A stretch of DNA of 64,000 nucleotides from Candidatus Obscuribacter sp. (GTDB taxonomy: Bacteria > Cyanobacteriota > Vampirovibrionia > Obscuribacterales > Obscuribacteraceae), in contig JADJQZ010000001.1 in assembly GCA_016712465.1 (NCBI GenBank), forward strand, positions 124,001-188,000, given 5' to 3'. Positions within the stretch are counted from its first letter, which is position 1. Each line of letters opens with the position of its first letter. Positions 51,928 through 60,784 of the stretch are shown piece by piece. Position numbers and translations under genes: made by a program. The notes beneath the pieces were generated by a model. That model worked only from the letters and a program-made list of their open reading frames with translations. It was not told the DNA's origin and did not search any database.

Positions 51928-52636
51928 GTTTGAGATCCTGCTCGGCCTCTTTCTGTCTGCCCAACTTCTGATAAAGCTTAGCTCTCATGACGTAGCCGTT
52001 GGGTTCATCCGGTCTCAGCTTGATCATGCGATTGGTTTCTACCAGAGCCTCTTTGTACAACTTTTGGGAAGTATAACAGATGGCTAGTTCGCAGGCGCTC
52101 CAGTAGTCATTCGGATCAAGGGCCAGGGCTTTTTTCAAAAGCTCTGCCGCTCCTTTATCATCTTTGAGTTGGCGCAGAATTTGAGACTTCAACCGATAGC
52201 GGTAGGCTTTCGGTTCAATAGCCAGGGCTTTGTCCAGGCAGGTAATAGCCTTCTGCCATTGCCCCAGTTCCGTGTAGCAGCGAGCGCGACTTTCCATCAG
52301 TTGGGCCTGGTTGTCGTGGCTAAACTTCTCATAGGCGTCCAGATCTTTCAGGGCTGCTTCCGGCTCCTGCATTTCGATTCTAGAGAGACCTCGAAAGTAG
52401 TAGGCCGTATACAAATTGGCATCGCGAGCGAGGGCGGCATTGGCCATTTCCACCACTTGTCGGAACTGGTTTTTGTGGAAAACGGGCGAGGCTAATTTGG
52501 AAAAGGCCATCTCATCCTGGGGTCTTTTGGGTGATGCCTCTGCAGATTGGGGCAGTAGCTCGCCCTGCATAGCCGCAATCAGTAGAAAGACCCAGATTGC
52601 GCTATGGCGCGCTGGGCGACCGGTTGCCTGGTGCAT
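51896..52636 (-). CDS. secreted TPR protein
   Basis: The 246-aa product starts with a signal-peptide-like segment (HSAIWVFLLIAAMQG, possible cleavage after SAEA). About five TPR units follow (AYYFRGLSRIEMQEPEAALK; ARCYTELGQWQKAITCLDKA; ACELAICYTSQKLYKEALVE; GYVMRAKLYQKLGRQKEAEQ). Start 52636 is preferred over an in-frame TTG at 52690. It overlaps the histidine kinase start, so it may supply an extracytoplasmic sensing or docking partner. Confidence 0.8.
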   Translation of the reverse strand: MHQATGRPARHSAIWVFLLIAAMQGELLPQSAEASPKRPQDEMAFSKLASPVFHKNQFRQVVEMANAALARDANLYTAYYFRGLSRIEMQEPEAALKDLDAYEKFSHDNQAQLMESRARCYTELGQWQKAITCLDKALAIEPKAYRYRLKSQILRQLKDDKGAAELLKKALALDPNDYWSACELAICYTSQKLYKEALVETNRMIKLRPDEPNGYVMRAKLYQKLGRQKEAEQDLKRANQNADFPF

Positions 52637-52894
52637 GTCTTCAGCAAGGAGCACTTTGATTGGTAGGAAAATAGGGGTGGGGGAGTTCAATTTTGATTAT
52701 AGGTTACTTGCTGCCATCCGTCCCAAGGCTTTGCCCTGGCGGCGCTCGTCTTGCCTGTAACATCTAATGATTTCAATGACACCGGGGCGAGTTCTTTTCC
52801 AACCTTCAAGGCTCTTGCATTGCCGACGCTTGCATTCGGAAGGGCAAGGGCGCCTGGTTTCAGGCACTCCCTCGCACTTTGGCGCGGGCGGGGC

Positions 52895-52900
52895 TATAAT
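52895..52900 (+). promoter_or_regulatory. -10 element upstream of the secreted paralogue pair
   Basis: A perfect TATAAT lies 98 bp before the ATG of the 258-aa gene. No good -35 is seen in the GC-rich text upstream. Confidence 0.45.
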
Positions 52901-52997
52901 TTTCTATTGTCAGCAGGAATTATTCCGTCTTTTGAAGACATTTTTCCCTGCGGAACGGGCCGTGGAGAGAGCACAGGGCTTTTGCAAGGGTGATTAG

Positions 52998-53774
52998 ATG
53001 TTCAAGGGACCTTCCTCAGCCGGTGAAAAAACTTATCTGATATTGCTTTTGACTCTGTTGGGGCTGGCGATTTCGCTTCCACCGGCGCGTTCTAAAAACA
53101 ACGATGCTAAAGCGCCCGGGGCGGCTACCATGCTTGTTATCTCGGGGCATGGAGTGCGCAGCGGCGGCGTACGTATCTTTCTTTCCAGCCAGGGGGTAAG
53201 AATCGTAGACAACATGATGAGTGCCCTCTGGATGACGGACAAACCCCAGGAAGCGCTCCTTCTCAACGACGAAAACAAAACCATGATGACGGTACCGGCT
53301 ACCGGCTATGCCAGGCGTTTTCATCATCCCGCCTTTCGCTTCGAGGATGCTGAAACTGAGCCTGCCGCTTTCAAGTGCGCTTACCCCTCTTATAAGTTGG
53401 TTCTTTATGCAGGCAAGCGTCGCAACAAGCACAAGCGAGCGGAAATTACCTTCCTCAAAAATGTTCCTTTGCCGCCCGCGGTGATAGCGCACTGGCAGTC
53501 TGTTTTAGTGGGAGCAGGAGCACCGGCCGGACATTTGCCAGTGGGAGTCTATCAGTATTCGGGGCGCTTCCATGACTCGGAAGACAACATCAAACGCCGG
53601 GAGTGGATGGACTTATTGAAACCAAGTCGGGTGAGCCTGGAAGCCCTGGATAAGCGGATGTTCTTGCCTCCCAAGTATCGTAAAGCACGTGACAAAGCTG
53701 ATTTCATGTTTGCGGACGGCGGCGAACTCAAGAGTCACGATATAGATGATATGTTTGCGGGCAAGGTGAAATGA
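52998..53774 (+). CDS. secreted protein, paralogue A, 258 aa
   Basis: A signal-peptide-like N-terminus (TYLILLLTLLGLAISLPPARS) is followed by a beta-rich domain (MLVISGHGVRSGGVRIFLSS) and a helical end (FLPPKYRKARDKADFMFADGG). It is related over its length to the next protein, most clearly in the last 45 residues. No known family. It starts a two-gene unit with a 4-bp overlap. Fate in the envelope or outside is unknown. Confidence 0.75.
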   Translation: MFKGPSSAGEKTYLILLLTLLGLAISLPPARSKNNDAKAPGAATMLVISGHGVRSGGVRIFLSSQGVRIVDNMMSALWMTDKPQEALLLNDENKTMMTVPATGYARRFHHPAFRFEDAETEPAAFKCAYPSYKLVLYAGKRRNKHKRAEITFLKNVPLPPAVIAHWQSVLVGAGAPAGHLPVGVYQYSGRFHDSEDNIKRREWMDLLKPSRVSLEALDKRMFLPPKYRKARDKADFMFADGGELKSHDIDDMFAGKVK

Positions 53775-54589
53775 TGAAGAGGAAGCTGTACATGCCTGGC
53801 CGGTTTCTGTTTCCAAAGCTCATGCTGCGCCTCTGTCTGGGTTTGGCTAGTGGGATGCTTGCCCTCGCTCTTGGTAGCGCCGCTTTCGCCGCCGACAAGA
53901 TGCTGGTTCTGAAAACCCAGGGTGAGCTATTCGGACCGGCGTCCATAAGAATGTCGCCCCTGGGCTTGAGGGTGCGCACCAAGATCGGTGAGTCGCTCTG
54001 GCTCAAAAGCAAACCGGAAAATTTCTATATGATCAATCCAGAGAACAAGACCTACCTGGAAATGACCAGACAGGCTTATATTGATGATCTGAGAGAAGAC
54101 TATCCGGCGCTCAGGTTCGAGCGCAAAGAGGTCAAAAAGGAAGGTAGTCTCTTCAACAAGCCCCGGCAGATCACCTTTTTGTATCGCAAAGATGAGGGCT
54201 CGGAAGTGAAGTCGGCGGAAGTGGAGAGCATTGCCCGCGACATGTTGCCTGCCGATGTCTGTCGCGTCTGGTGCGAACTAATCACCTATCAGCCTGAACC
54301 GGCGCAGTTGCCCCTGGCCTGCAAACAGTTGATTAAGCGCGGCTGGATGACCAATATCATGCAGCATGTGGACGGCAGTGTGAAAGGGCGCGGCCACAAG
54401 CGCCACCACTCGCGCTGGATGGAAATGCTGACCACCAGTGATCTGCAATGGCAGAACTGCGATCCGTCGGTCTTTAAGCTGCCGGCTGGTTATAAACGCG
54501 CAGTAGATCGCGCTTCGCTCTATTTATCCACAGACGGCGAAATCAAAAAAGGCGACATAGAGGAATTTTTTATGCGCGAGCTGAAGTAA
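53771..54589 (+). CDS. secreted protein, paralogue B, 272 aa
   Basis: The signal segment (LCLGLASGMLALALGSAAFA) ends in a good AFA cleavage site. The mature part begins DKMLVLKTQGELFGPASIRM, like VISGHGVRSGGVRIFL in paralogue A, and includes FYMINPENKTYLEM and the shared C-terminal KLPAGYKRAVDRASLYLS. ATGA overlap with gene A implies translational coupling. It is somewhat longer than A through an insertion around residues 120-150. Function unknown. Confidence 0.75.
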   Translation: MMKRKLYMPGRFLFPKLMLRLCLGLASGMLALALGSAAFAADKMLVLKTQGELFGPASIRMSPLGLRVRTKIGESLWLKSKPENFYMINPENKTYLEMTRQAYIDDLREDYPALRFERKEVKKEGSLFNKPRQITFLYRKDEGSEVKSAEVESIARDMLPADVCRVWCELITYQPEPAQLPLACKQLIKRGWMTNIMQHVDGSVKGRGHKRHHSRWMEMLTTSDLQWQNCDPSVFKLPAGYKRAVDRASLYLSTDGEIKKGDIEEFFMRELK

Positions 54590-54591
54590 GC

Positions 54592-54921
54592 TCAGACTGC
54601 AGCCAGGAGAGCCTGTTTGGCCTCGGTGGTCTCTTTGTAGAGCACGGTGTCGGCAAAGAGCCAATCAGAGCTTTTCTTGAGGAGGGCAAAATCAATTCTG
54701 CCTCCGTCCAGGCGCTCGTGCACAAACATGAGCATGGGCACTGTACCGCGCTGGTAGCGTTTTTCGCGATTGATTTCACCGATTTGCTTGAGTACGTTTA
54801 TGCGCTCCTCGGGTTGCTTCAATGCCTGGAGATAATTGTTGAGTGTATTGGTCTCTTCCCGCTCGGCTGCGTCGGTGAGTTCCAATAACGTCGTATCCTT
54901 CATGTGTTGATCATGATTCAT
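54592..54921 (-). CDS. hypothetical protein, 109 aa
   Basis: A charged helical protein with an early acidic stretch (LTDAAEREETNTL), then basic residues and a hydrophobic region (TVPMLMFVHERL; LKKSSDWLFADTVLY). No family recognised. The ATG at 54921 has AGAGG upstream; a second ATG 18 nt later is possible. It converges on the secreted pair with a 2-bp gap. Confidence 0.6.
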   Translation of the reverse strand: MNHDQHMKDTTLLELTDAAEREETNTLNNYLQALKQPEERINVLKQIGEINREKRYQRGTVPMLMFVHERLDGGRIDFALLKKSSDWLFADTVLYKETTEAKQALLAAV

Positions 54922-55216
54922 CAGCAATACCTCTAATACCCAGCCTTCATGTTCTCCGATTTGTTGATGCGCTGATCGCAATGATAAGAAATGCTGAAAA
55001 GCTGATACAGACTGCAATAATCTTTTGTGGTGTAATAAAAATTCGCAATGGATGGAAACTGTATCGCTTGCGGGCGATCGAATGGATATCTTTGATTTTG
55101 CTAAGTTTTTATTGGGCCACTGTTGAAGACTTTGACTGGGCCTGTTATATCGGTGATGGAGGGGAAGTTCGCCGTAAAGGTGCGGAACGGAATTTAGAGA
55201 GGTGTCGCCGCTATAG
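54922..55216. other. intergenic region with one weak frame
   Basis: A rightward 79-codon frame at 54981-55220 encodes a possible membrane segment (LRAIEWISLILLSFYWA) but has no Shine-Dalgarno and overlaps the end of the photolyase gene. I leave it undecided. Confidence 0.4.
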
Positions 55217-56710
55217 TTAGCAGTTAGAGACCGTCTTCAGTTCTTTCAGAACTTGAAAAGCTGCTAGTGCTCTCTGTCTGGCTTCACTATGGTCGACAAT
55301 CGGTCCCGGATAAGTGGTACCGAGGGTGATGCCTGCCTTTCTTAGCACTTCCGGCGGTGCGGTCCAGGGGGCATGGATGTACTTGCTGCCGAGAGCGGCC
55401 AGCTCCGGGACATAGCGCTTGATGTAGAGACCGTCCGGGTCGAACTTTTCACCCTGCAGCATGGGGTTGAATATGCGGAAGTATGGCGCGGCGTCGGCGC
55501 CGCATCCGGCGGTCCATTGCCAGCCGAGGGTGTTCTGAGCCAGATCGGCGTCGATGAGCGTATCCCAGAACCACTGTGCACCTTCCTGCCATGGCTGCAG
55601 CAGATGCTTGACGAGAAAGGAGGCTGTGATCATGCGGACGCGGTTGTGCATGATACCGGTCTGCCAGAGTTCTCGCATACCGGCGTCTACTATGGGGTAG
55701 CCCGTCAGACCCTTCTGCCAGGCTTTCAGCAGGGCCTCGTCTTTCTGCCAGGGGAAGTGGAGGAAGTCTTTGCGAAGGGGGGTCTGAGTGGTTTCCGGGA
55801 AGTGGAAAAGCAGGTGGTGGGAAAACTCGCGCCAGCCCAGTTCTCTAAGAAAGGCGGCGGCTGCTTCCTGGCAGTTCTTGCTGCGGGCGCTGTAGGCCTT
55901 GGTCCGGTGCCAGACAGTCCTGGGACTGATCTGGCCGAAATGCAGATAAGTTGAGAGCCTTGATACGCCCTGTCGGTGCGGCTTATCGCGGTCGATACTG
56001 TAATTGGCCAGGGCATTCTTGAGAAAGTGTTCCAGGGCCCTGTGTGCCTCTTTTTCCCCTGCCGCATAACTGGCGACGATGCTCTTGTGCCAGCTGATCG
56101 AAGGCAGAAGCGCCAGGTCCGGCACTGATACCGTCGCCGGTAGTGCTTGACCGAGGTTGCCGGCGTGATGCAGGTCGGCCGGCACCGGCAGGGGCGGCTC
56201 TAGATCCAGTTCATTCAGGCAAGCCCGCCAAAAGGGGGTGAAAACCTGGAAGGGTTTGCCCTCCTTTGTTTTGACCTGCCAGGGTTCTTTCAGGAGGGCG
56301 CCGTTGAAGGTTTCCACCGTCAGCCCTGACGCTTTCAGGGCAGCCTTGATTTCACTGTCACGCCTGATTACCTCCGGTTCGTAGCGGCGATTCCAGTAAA
56401 TGCTGTGGGCACCACAGTTTTCGGCGATGGCTTGCAGCGCGGAAAGGCTGGAGGAGAAGGTCTGGCCTCGACCGGCCTTGAAGAAGTGCAGGCGCCCTCC
56501 TGCGGCGGCAATCTGCCGCTCCAGGTCTGAGAGGCTCTCATGTAGGAAGACCCGACTGGCACCGCCCGGCTCCCAGGGGCTCTCTTCCTCAGGGGCCCAG
56601 ATATAGACCAGATAGCAGTGCTCGCTGGCCAGAGCGGCGGTCAGGGCCGGGTTGTCCTCCAGTCTCAGGTCTTGTCTGAACCAGAATATGCTTGTGTTGT
56701 TAGACTTCAT
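55217..56710 (-). CDS. phrB: deoxyribodipyrimidine photolyase (class I CPD type)
   Basis: The 497-aa flavoprotein would repair UV-induced cyclobutane pyrimidine dimers with blue light. The N-terminal antenna domain starts IFWFRQDLRLEDNPAL. The FAD domain shows WREFSHHLLFHFP, GYPIVDAGMRELWQTGIMHN and the closing NTLGWQWTAGCGADAAPYFR, RIFNPMLQGEKFDPDG. Length fits the family (about 470-500). GGAGAAACAT lies before ATG 56710. It stands alone between unrelated genes. Confidence 0.94.
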   Translation of the reverse strand: MKSNNTSIFWFRQDLRLEDNPALTAALASEHCYLVYIWAPEEESPWEPGGASRVFLHESLSDLERQIAAAGGRLHFFKAGRGQTFSSSLSALQAIAENCGAHSIYWNRRYEPEVIRRDSEIKAALKASGLTVETFNGALLKEPWQVKTKEGKPFQVFTPFWRACLNELDLEPPLPVPADLHHAGNLGQALPATVSVPDLALLPSISWHKSIVASYAAGEKEAHRALEHFLKNALANYSIDRDKPHRQGVSRLSTYLHFGQISPRTVWHRTKAYSARSKNCQEAAAAFLRELGWREFSHHLLFHFPETTQTPLRKDFLHFPWQKDEALLKAWQKGLTGYPIVDAGMRELWQTGIMHNRVRMITASFLVKHLLQPWQEGAQWFWDTLIDADLAQNTLGWQWTAGCGADAAPYFRIFNPMLQGEKFDPDGLYIKRYVPELAALGSKYIHAPWTAPPEVLRKAGITLGTTYPGPIVDHSEARQRALAAFQVLKELKTVSNC

Positions 56711-56983
56711 ATGTTTCTCCACACTTTAAACTCTCCTCCTCCTCTGGGAACTGAGCGTGAACGCAAACTTGAAAACGAGTCAAGATAGGGAAGAAATGGC
56801 GCCGGGTGCAGGGTCTCAGGGTGCTTTGTCGGTGCATTCTGGAAACATTACTTTATTATCGGTTTAACATATGCCCGGTCCGAGAATTATGTTTATGCGG
56901 GGTATTCTTAGGGGGGCGTCTGGCGCTGAGGTGGCAAAGTTGCCAGGGGGCATGTTCAGGCAGGCGCGGCAGAGGGCAGCAAG

Positions 56984-57532
56984 ATGGCGGAAAAGACAAT
57001 CCGGGTTGGTGAATTGCTAACCAGAGCCGGCATTCTGCGAAAGCAGGATCTCGACGAAGCGTGCAACATTGCTCAAGACACCGGTCAGATGATCGGTAAA
57101 GTGCTTATCATGTCAGGCTTTGTCACCAAGGATGACTTGCAGGCCGCGGTGGAAGCTCAATCTCTCGTGCGCGACGGACATTTGGAGCTGGAGTTGAGTT
57201 TCATGGCCGTATCGGCAGCATCTCGCGGGCGCATCACCCTGGAACAGGCCCTGGATCAGCTGGGTTGGCAACCGCAGACCAGTATGCCGTCTGCCAGGCT
57301 CGGTGAGCTTTTGCTGTCGAGCGGCGTTATTTCCCCGGAGCAATTGAATCAGGCTCTCAATGAGGTGCGCGAATCTATTACGCCCCTTGGAGCTGTGCTT
57401 ATTGCCATGGGGGCCATTACCGAGAATGTACTGCGCGATGCCCTTGCCGTGCAGTCTGAAATTCGTCAGGGCAAGCGAACCAAACCTGACGGCGTGGCGC
57501 TTCTCTCCAAGTTTGCCAGAGCCCAGGCCTGA
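56984..57532 (+). CDS. two-domain MshEN/GspE-N-like protein
   Basis: The 182-aa protein consists of two copies of the N-terminal domain of type II/IV ATPases: RVGELLTRAGILRKQDLDEA with QMIGKVLIMSGFVTKDDL, and RLGELLLSSGVISPEQLNQA with PLGAVLIAMGAITENVL. In MshE this domain binds cyclic di-GMP through a Leu/Gly-rich motif. No ATPase domain follows, so it may be a free signal receptor or an adaptor. The ATG at 56984 is chosen on domain extent; the Shine-Dalgarno site is weak. Confidence 0.75.
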   Translation: MAEKTIRVGELLTRAGILRKQDLDEACNIAQDTGQMIGKVLIMSGFVTKDDLQAAVEAQSLVRDGHLELELSFMAVSAASRGRITLEQALDQLGWQPQTSMPSARLGELLLSSGVISPEQLNQALNEVRESITPLGAVLIAMGAITENVLRDALAVQSEIRQGKRTKPDGVALLSKFARAQA

Positions 57533-57566
57533 GCTTGCCTTGCTACACTCCAGACCTCGAGCCATT

Positions 57567-58613
57567 TTACATGTGGCGTTTGAAGAAATCCCAAATTACT
57601 TCTGATGCGCTGATGTCTCGGCAGGTTTCCCCTACGAGATTTTTCGGCAAGACCGCCGGTGCTCCCGGCCAGGTATGACCGCCGCCCTCGATGCCGTAGA
57701 CAAGCACTTCCGAACCTTTTAGACCGCCTGCAAAACTGGCTACTTTCACCCGGCAATTATCCGAAGGGTCCGTATCGGGGAGATCCACGGAAGTAGGCAC
57801 CTTGTTACCGCGATTGGCCTTCGCCCAGAACTGCGCCGCGTCGGCTGCCGAGACCACCATGCCCCGATCTTTGAAGTTGGCAAAGGTAAGCGGACCACCT
57901 TTGAATGGCATGAGAGGATCATTCATACCCAGGATGAAGAGAACGCTCATTGGTTTGAGTGCTGGTCTGGCGCTGGCCACGATGGATGGTAAGGTGGCGG
58001 CTACTGAGGCTATAGCAGCCAGTTTGTCTGGCATGTGCAGGGCCAGATACTGGCAGAAGAAGCCACCATTGGAGATACCACAAGCGTAGACCCGATGGTG
58101 GTCGATGCGGTAGCGCCTCTGCATGTAATCGATGATGGCATTGACAAAGGCAACATCATCGTACTTGTCTTGACCTTCGATATTGCGGCCGTCATGCCAG
58201 TGTCTGTTGATGGCCTGGGGATAAACGGTGATGAAGCCCTCTCGGTCGGCTATGGGGTCGAAACCGGCCATGGTGTCCATGCGTGAAGCGAGACCCAAGC
58301 CGCCATGAAAAACCATGACCATGGGCAAGCTGGGGGGCGGCTGTCCGGCGTTTATGGATTCCTGCAAGATGGGTGGAATGTGTACGAAAAATTCCCGCAT
58401 GACGCCGTCGGCCGGGATCACCACCGGTATTAGCCCTGCTGGTATGTCTGCCTGGGCCTGTGGACCGGCGCCGCCGTAGACAGGGCCTTTCGGCTGTTTG
58501 CTGCCTTTGGCAAGGGCTGTGGGAGAGAGGCTCAAGCAAAGACTCAAGACGAGACTGAGGCAGGGGAGGAACTGTCTTTCGGTAATGCTATTTCCGGCTG
58601 TGGGAGATGGCAA
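57567..58613 (-). CDS. secreted PHB-depolymerase/LpqC-type esterase
   Basis: The 348-aa alpha/beta hydrolase has a signal segment (LSLVLSLCLSLSPTALA), MVMVFHGGLG (oxyanion strand), the nucleophile elbow ACGISNGGF, the acid residue in LGMNDPLMPF and the catalytic His in EGGGHTWPG. This is the layout of the LpqC/feruloyl-esterase/PHB-depolymerase group. The substrate could be a polyester or an ester-linked plant compound. The start is a TTG, uncertain. It follows the PATAN-like gene by 20 bp in the same direction. Confidence 0.85.
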   Translation of the reverse strand: MPSPTAGNSITERQFLPCLSLVLSLCLSLSPTALAKGSKQPKGPVYGGAGPQAQADIPAGLIPVVIPADGVMREFFVHIPPILQESINAGQPPPSLPMVMVFHGGLGLASRMDTMAGFDPIADREGFITVYPQAINRHWHDGRNIEGQDKYDDVAFVNAIIDYMQRRYRIDHHRVYACGISNGGFFCQYLALHMPDKLAAIASVAATLPSIVASARPALKPMSVLFILGMNDPLMPFKGGPLTFANFKDRGMVVSAADAAQFWAKANRGNKVPTSVDLPDTDPSDNCRVKVASFAGGLKGSEVLVYGIEGGGHTWPGAPAVLPKNLVGETCRDISASEVIWDFFKRHM

Positions 58614-58633
58614 CTTGAGTGCTTCCTTCTGGT

Positions 58634-59431
58634 TTAGTGGCTACTTTTGCCTTTGTTACCCTTCTTTTGTTGCTTTATAGCTTCTGCTTTTTGTTTGCCC
58701 CAGTTGACCATGGAATTTTGAAAACCGACAAAGAGGGCGTTGTTTTCCAGATCACAGCCAAAGCTCTTTCCTATTTTGACCGTTGTTTCCCACATGGTGC
58801 TGCTGTTATTCATGATCAGAAAGCAGAGACCCAGACCCACGGTCATTTGCACTATAAATTTGATTTGGCGCCAGCGGTTTTCATTGTAGCGTCTGGAGGG
58901 AGACTTAGCTGAAGTAATCTGGCGGTGTTCGCCGGTGGGGTGGCCCTTCAAAATAGAATCGGCACCGCCGTCGTCTCTGGGATTAGCCATGCCGGCCATC
59001 TGCGGAGCAATATCAATTTGTCCGGTTTTAGGGCGAGCGGCACTGTCACTGAAGCGCTCGGGACGTTTGTCGGCCAGGCTATCTTCCGTGGCCGGCAAAT
59101 TGGGCAGAGCCTGGATGATCTTGTCCGTGGAAAGCCAGAGGGCTTGATTTAGCTCGGAGGTGGGTTTTCTCAGGGGATCCAGAATGGCGTAATTGCCGGA
59201 TTGAATGGTGAGTAACTGTCTGATTGCCTCATAACCGCTGGCGCCGCCTACGTTCAACTTTCCACCCAGAATGAAGCCGCCCTGACCAAAGAGGATGCGC
59301 CCGGACAGTTCCGAGTGACCGTCGTTCAGCCTCAAAATTGGAGTGCTGCAACCTTTAACGCCCACGACCGTGGCAATGACATCCGCAATGGTTTCTTCCT
59401 GGTCAATTTGACCTTCAATGATTACGTCCAA
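58634..59431 (-). CDS. DUF4388/PATAN-like domain protein with one membrane span
   Basis: The 265-aa protein starts with LRLNDGHSELSGRILFGQGGFILGG and EAIRQLLTIQSGNYAILD, the pattern of DUF4388/PATAN-type signalling domains. A linker of low complexity is followed by a membrane span (IKFIVQMTVGLGLCFLIM at about residue 190-207) and a Lys-rich end (KQQKKGNKGKSSH). A TTG start with GGAG upstream. It precedes the esterase gene by 20 bp, a likely operon. Confidence 0.7.
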   Translation of the reverse strand: MDVIIEGQIDQEETIADVIATVVGVKGCSTPILRLNDGHSELSGRILFGQGGFILGGKLNVGGASGYEAIRQLLTIQSGNYAILDPLRKPTSELNQALWLSTDKIIQALPNLPATEDSLADKRPERFSDSAARPKTGQIDIAPQMAGMANPRDDGGADSILKGHPTGEHRQITSAKSPSRRYNENRWRQIKFIVQMTVGLGLCFLIMNNSSTMWETTVKIGKSFGCDLENNALFVGFQNSMVNWGKQKAEAIKQQKKGNKGKSSH

Positions 59432-59573
59432 AAGGCTAACTCCAGTTACTAATTCAGCGTATGCGCTGTAAGGGAACAGTAGAGATTAGTCTAACAGAAG
59501 CCAATTGCTATAGAATAGGTCGCTACCGCCCCAGCTTCGGGGAGCGGCGGTTTGTCTATCTTTGCAGGAGCTT

Positions 59574-60698
59574 ATGAAAAAGAGGGTCATGTGTGTGTTC
59601 GGGACGCGCCCCGAGGCTGTCAAGCTGGCGCCTGTCGTACACGCCTTGAAAGAGTCGGCGGAACTTGAACCGGTAGTAGCCATCACCGCCCAGCACCGGG
59701 AGATGCTGGACCAGATGATGAAGTGGTTTGATGTCAAGGCTGACTATGACCTGGACTTGATGAAGCATGGGCAGACTCTGGCTGAGCTTACCAGCCGGGT
59801 CGTTCTGGGTATGGACGACCTTCTCTCCCGGGACAGACCCGATATGCTCCTGGTGCAGGGCGATACCGTGACGGTGATGGCCGCCTCCCTGGCCGCGTTT
59901 TACCACAAAATTCCGGTGGGTCATGTGGAAGCCGGCTTGCGCACCAACGACAGATATAATCCTTTCCCCGAAGAGATGTCTCGCCGACAAACCGGCCGCA
60001 TTGCCACCATGCATTTTGCTCCCACCGACCTGGCGGTGAAGAACCTGGCGGCCGAAGGCATCACCGAAAATGTTTTTATGACCGGAAATACGGTTATCGA
60101 CGCTCTACTAGATACCGCCGGGCGCCTCTCGGAAGAGACCATAGATAAGCAACTCTTTGGCGCGGCCGACTTTGATCGCTACAAAGTGCTGCTGGTGACG
60201 GCTCACCGCCGGGAAAACTGGGGCCAGGGTATGGACGAAATCGCGCTTGCTCTGCGGCACATTGCCGAGGAATTTCCTGATGTGCAGGTCCTCTATCCCA
60301 TCCACAGAAACCCGGTGGTGCGGCAATCCATTGAGCCGGTCTTTGCCGGACATGACAGGCTGCTCCTGGTTGAGCCCCTTGACTATGTGCCGTTCGTCTA
60401 TGCCATGCGGCGCTGCCACTTTATTTTGACCGATTCGGGCGGTGTTCAGGAAGAAGCGCCGGCCCTTGGCAAGCCTGTGCTTGTCATGCGCACCAACACC
60501 GAGCGGCCGGAAGCCGTCAGTGCCGGAGCGGCGCAATTGGTGGGCGTCAGCCAGGAGACTATCTGCGACGGAGCCCGACAGTTGATGACATCTCCGCAGC
60601 GCTACAAGGCTATGTCTTCGGCAGTCAATCCCTTTGGGGACGGTCGGGCGGCAAAGCGCATCGTGCAAGAGGTGGAGAAGTTCTTAAGGAGCCCCTAA
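59574..60698 (+). CDS. wecB: UDP-N-acetylglucosamine 2-epimerase (non-hydrolysing)
   Basis: The 374-aa enzyme converts UDP-GlcNAc to UDP-ManNAc for surface polysaccharide synthesis. Family marks are VFGTRPEAVKLAPV, QGDTVTVMAASLAAFY, GHVEAGLRTNDRYNPFPEE, TAHRRENWG, YPIHRNP and LTDSGGVQEEAPALGKPVL. Length fits. The ATG at 59574 with GGAG 6 nt upstream is preferred over an in-frame start 12 nt earlier. A GC-rich hairpin (59527-59551) lies in its leader. No other sugar genes adjoin. Confidence 0.95.
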   Translation: MKKRVMCVFGTRPEAVKLAPVVHALKESAELEPVVAITAQHREMLDQMMKWFDVKADYDLDLMKHGQTLAELTSRVVLGMDDLLSRDRPDMLLVQGDTVTVMAASLAAFYHKIPVGHVEAGLRTNDRYNPFPEEMSRRQTGRIATMHFAPTDLAVKNLAAEGITENVFMTGNTVIDALLDTAGRLSEETIDKQLFGAADFDRYKVLLVTAHRRENWGQGMDEIALALRHIAEEFPDVQVLYPIHRNPVVRQSIEPVFAGHDRLLLVEPLDYVPFVYAMRRCHFILTDSGGVQEEAPALGKPVLVMRTNTERPEAVSAGAAQLVGVSQETICDGARQLMTSPQRYKAMSSAVNPFGDGRAAKRIVQEVEKFLRSP

Positions 60699-60784
60699 GA
60701 AATAGCCAGGATATAGACGTTTAGCGCTATGATCTTGCTCGAAGACTTGGTCTTCGTTATCGATTATTTACGGGAGAAAGAACT

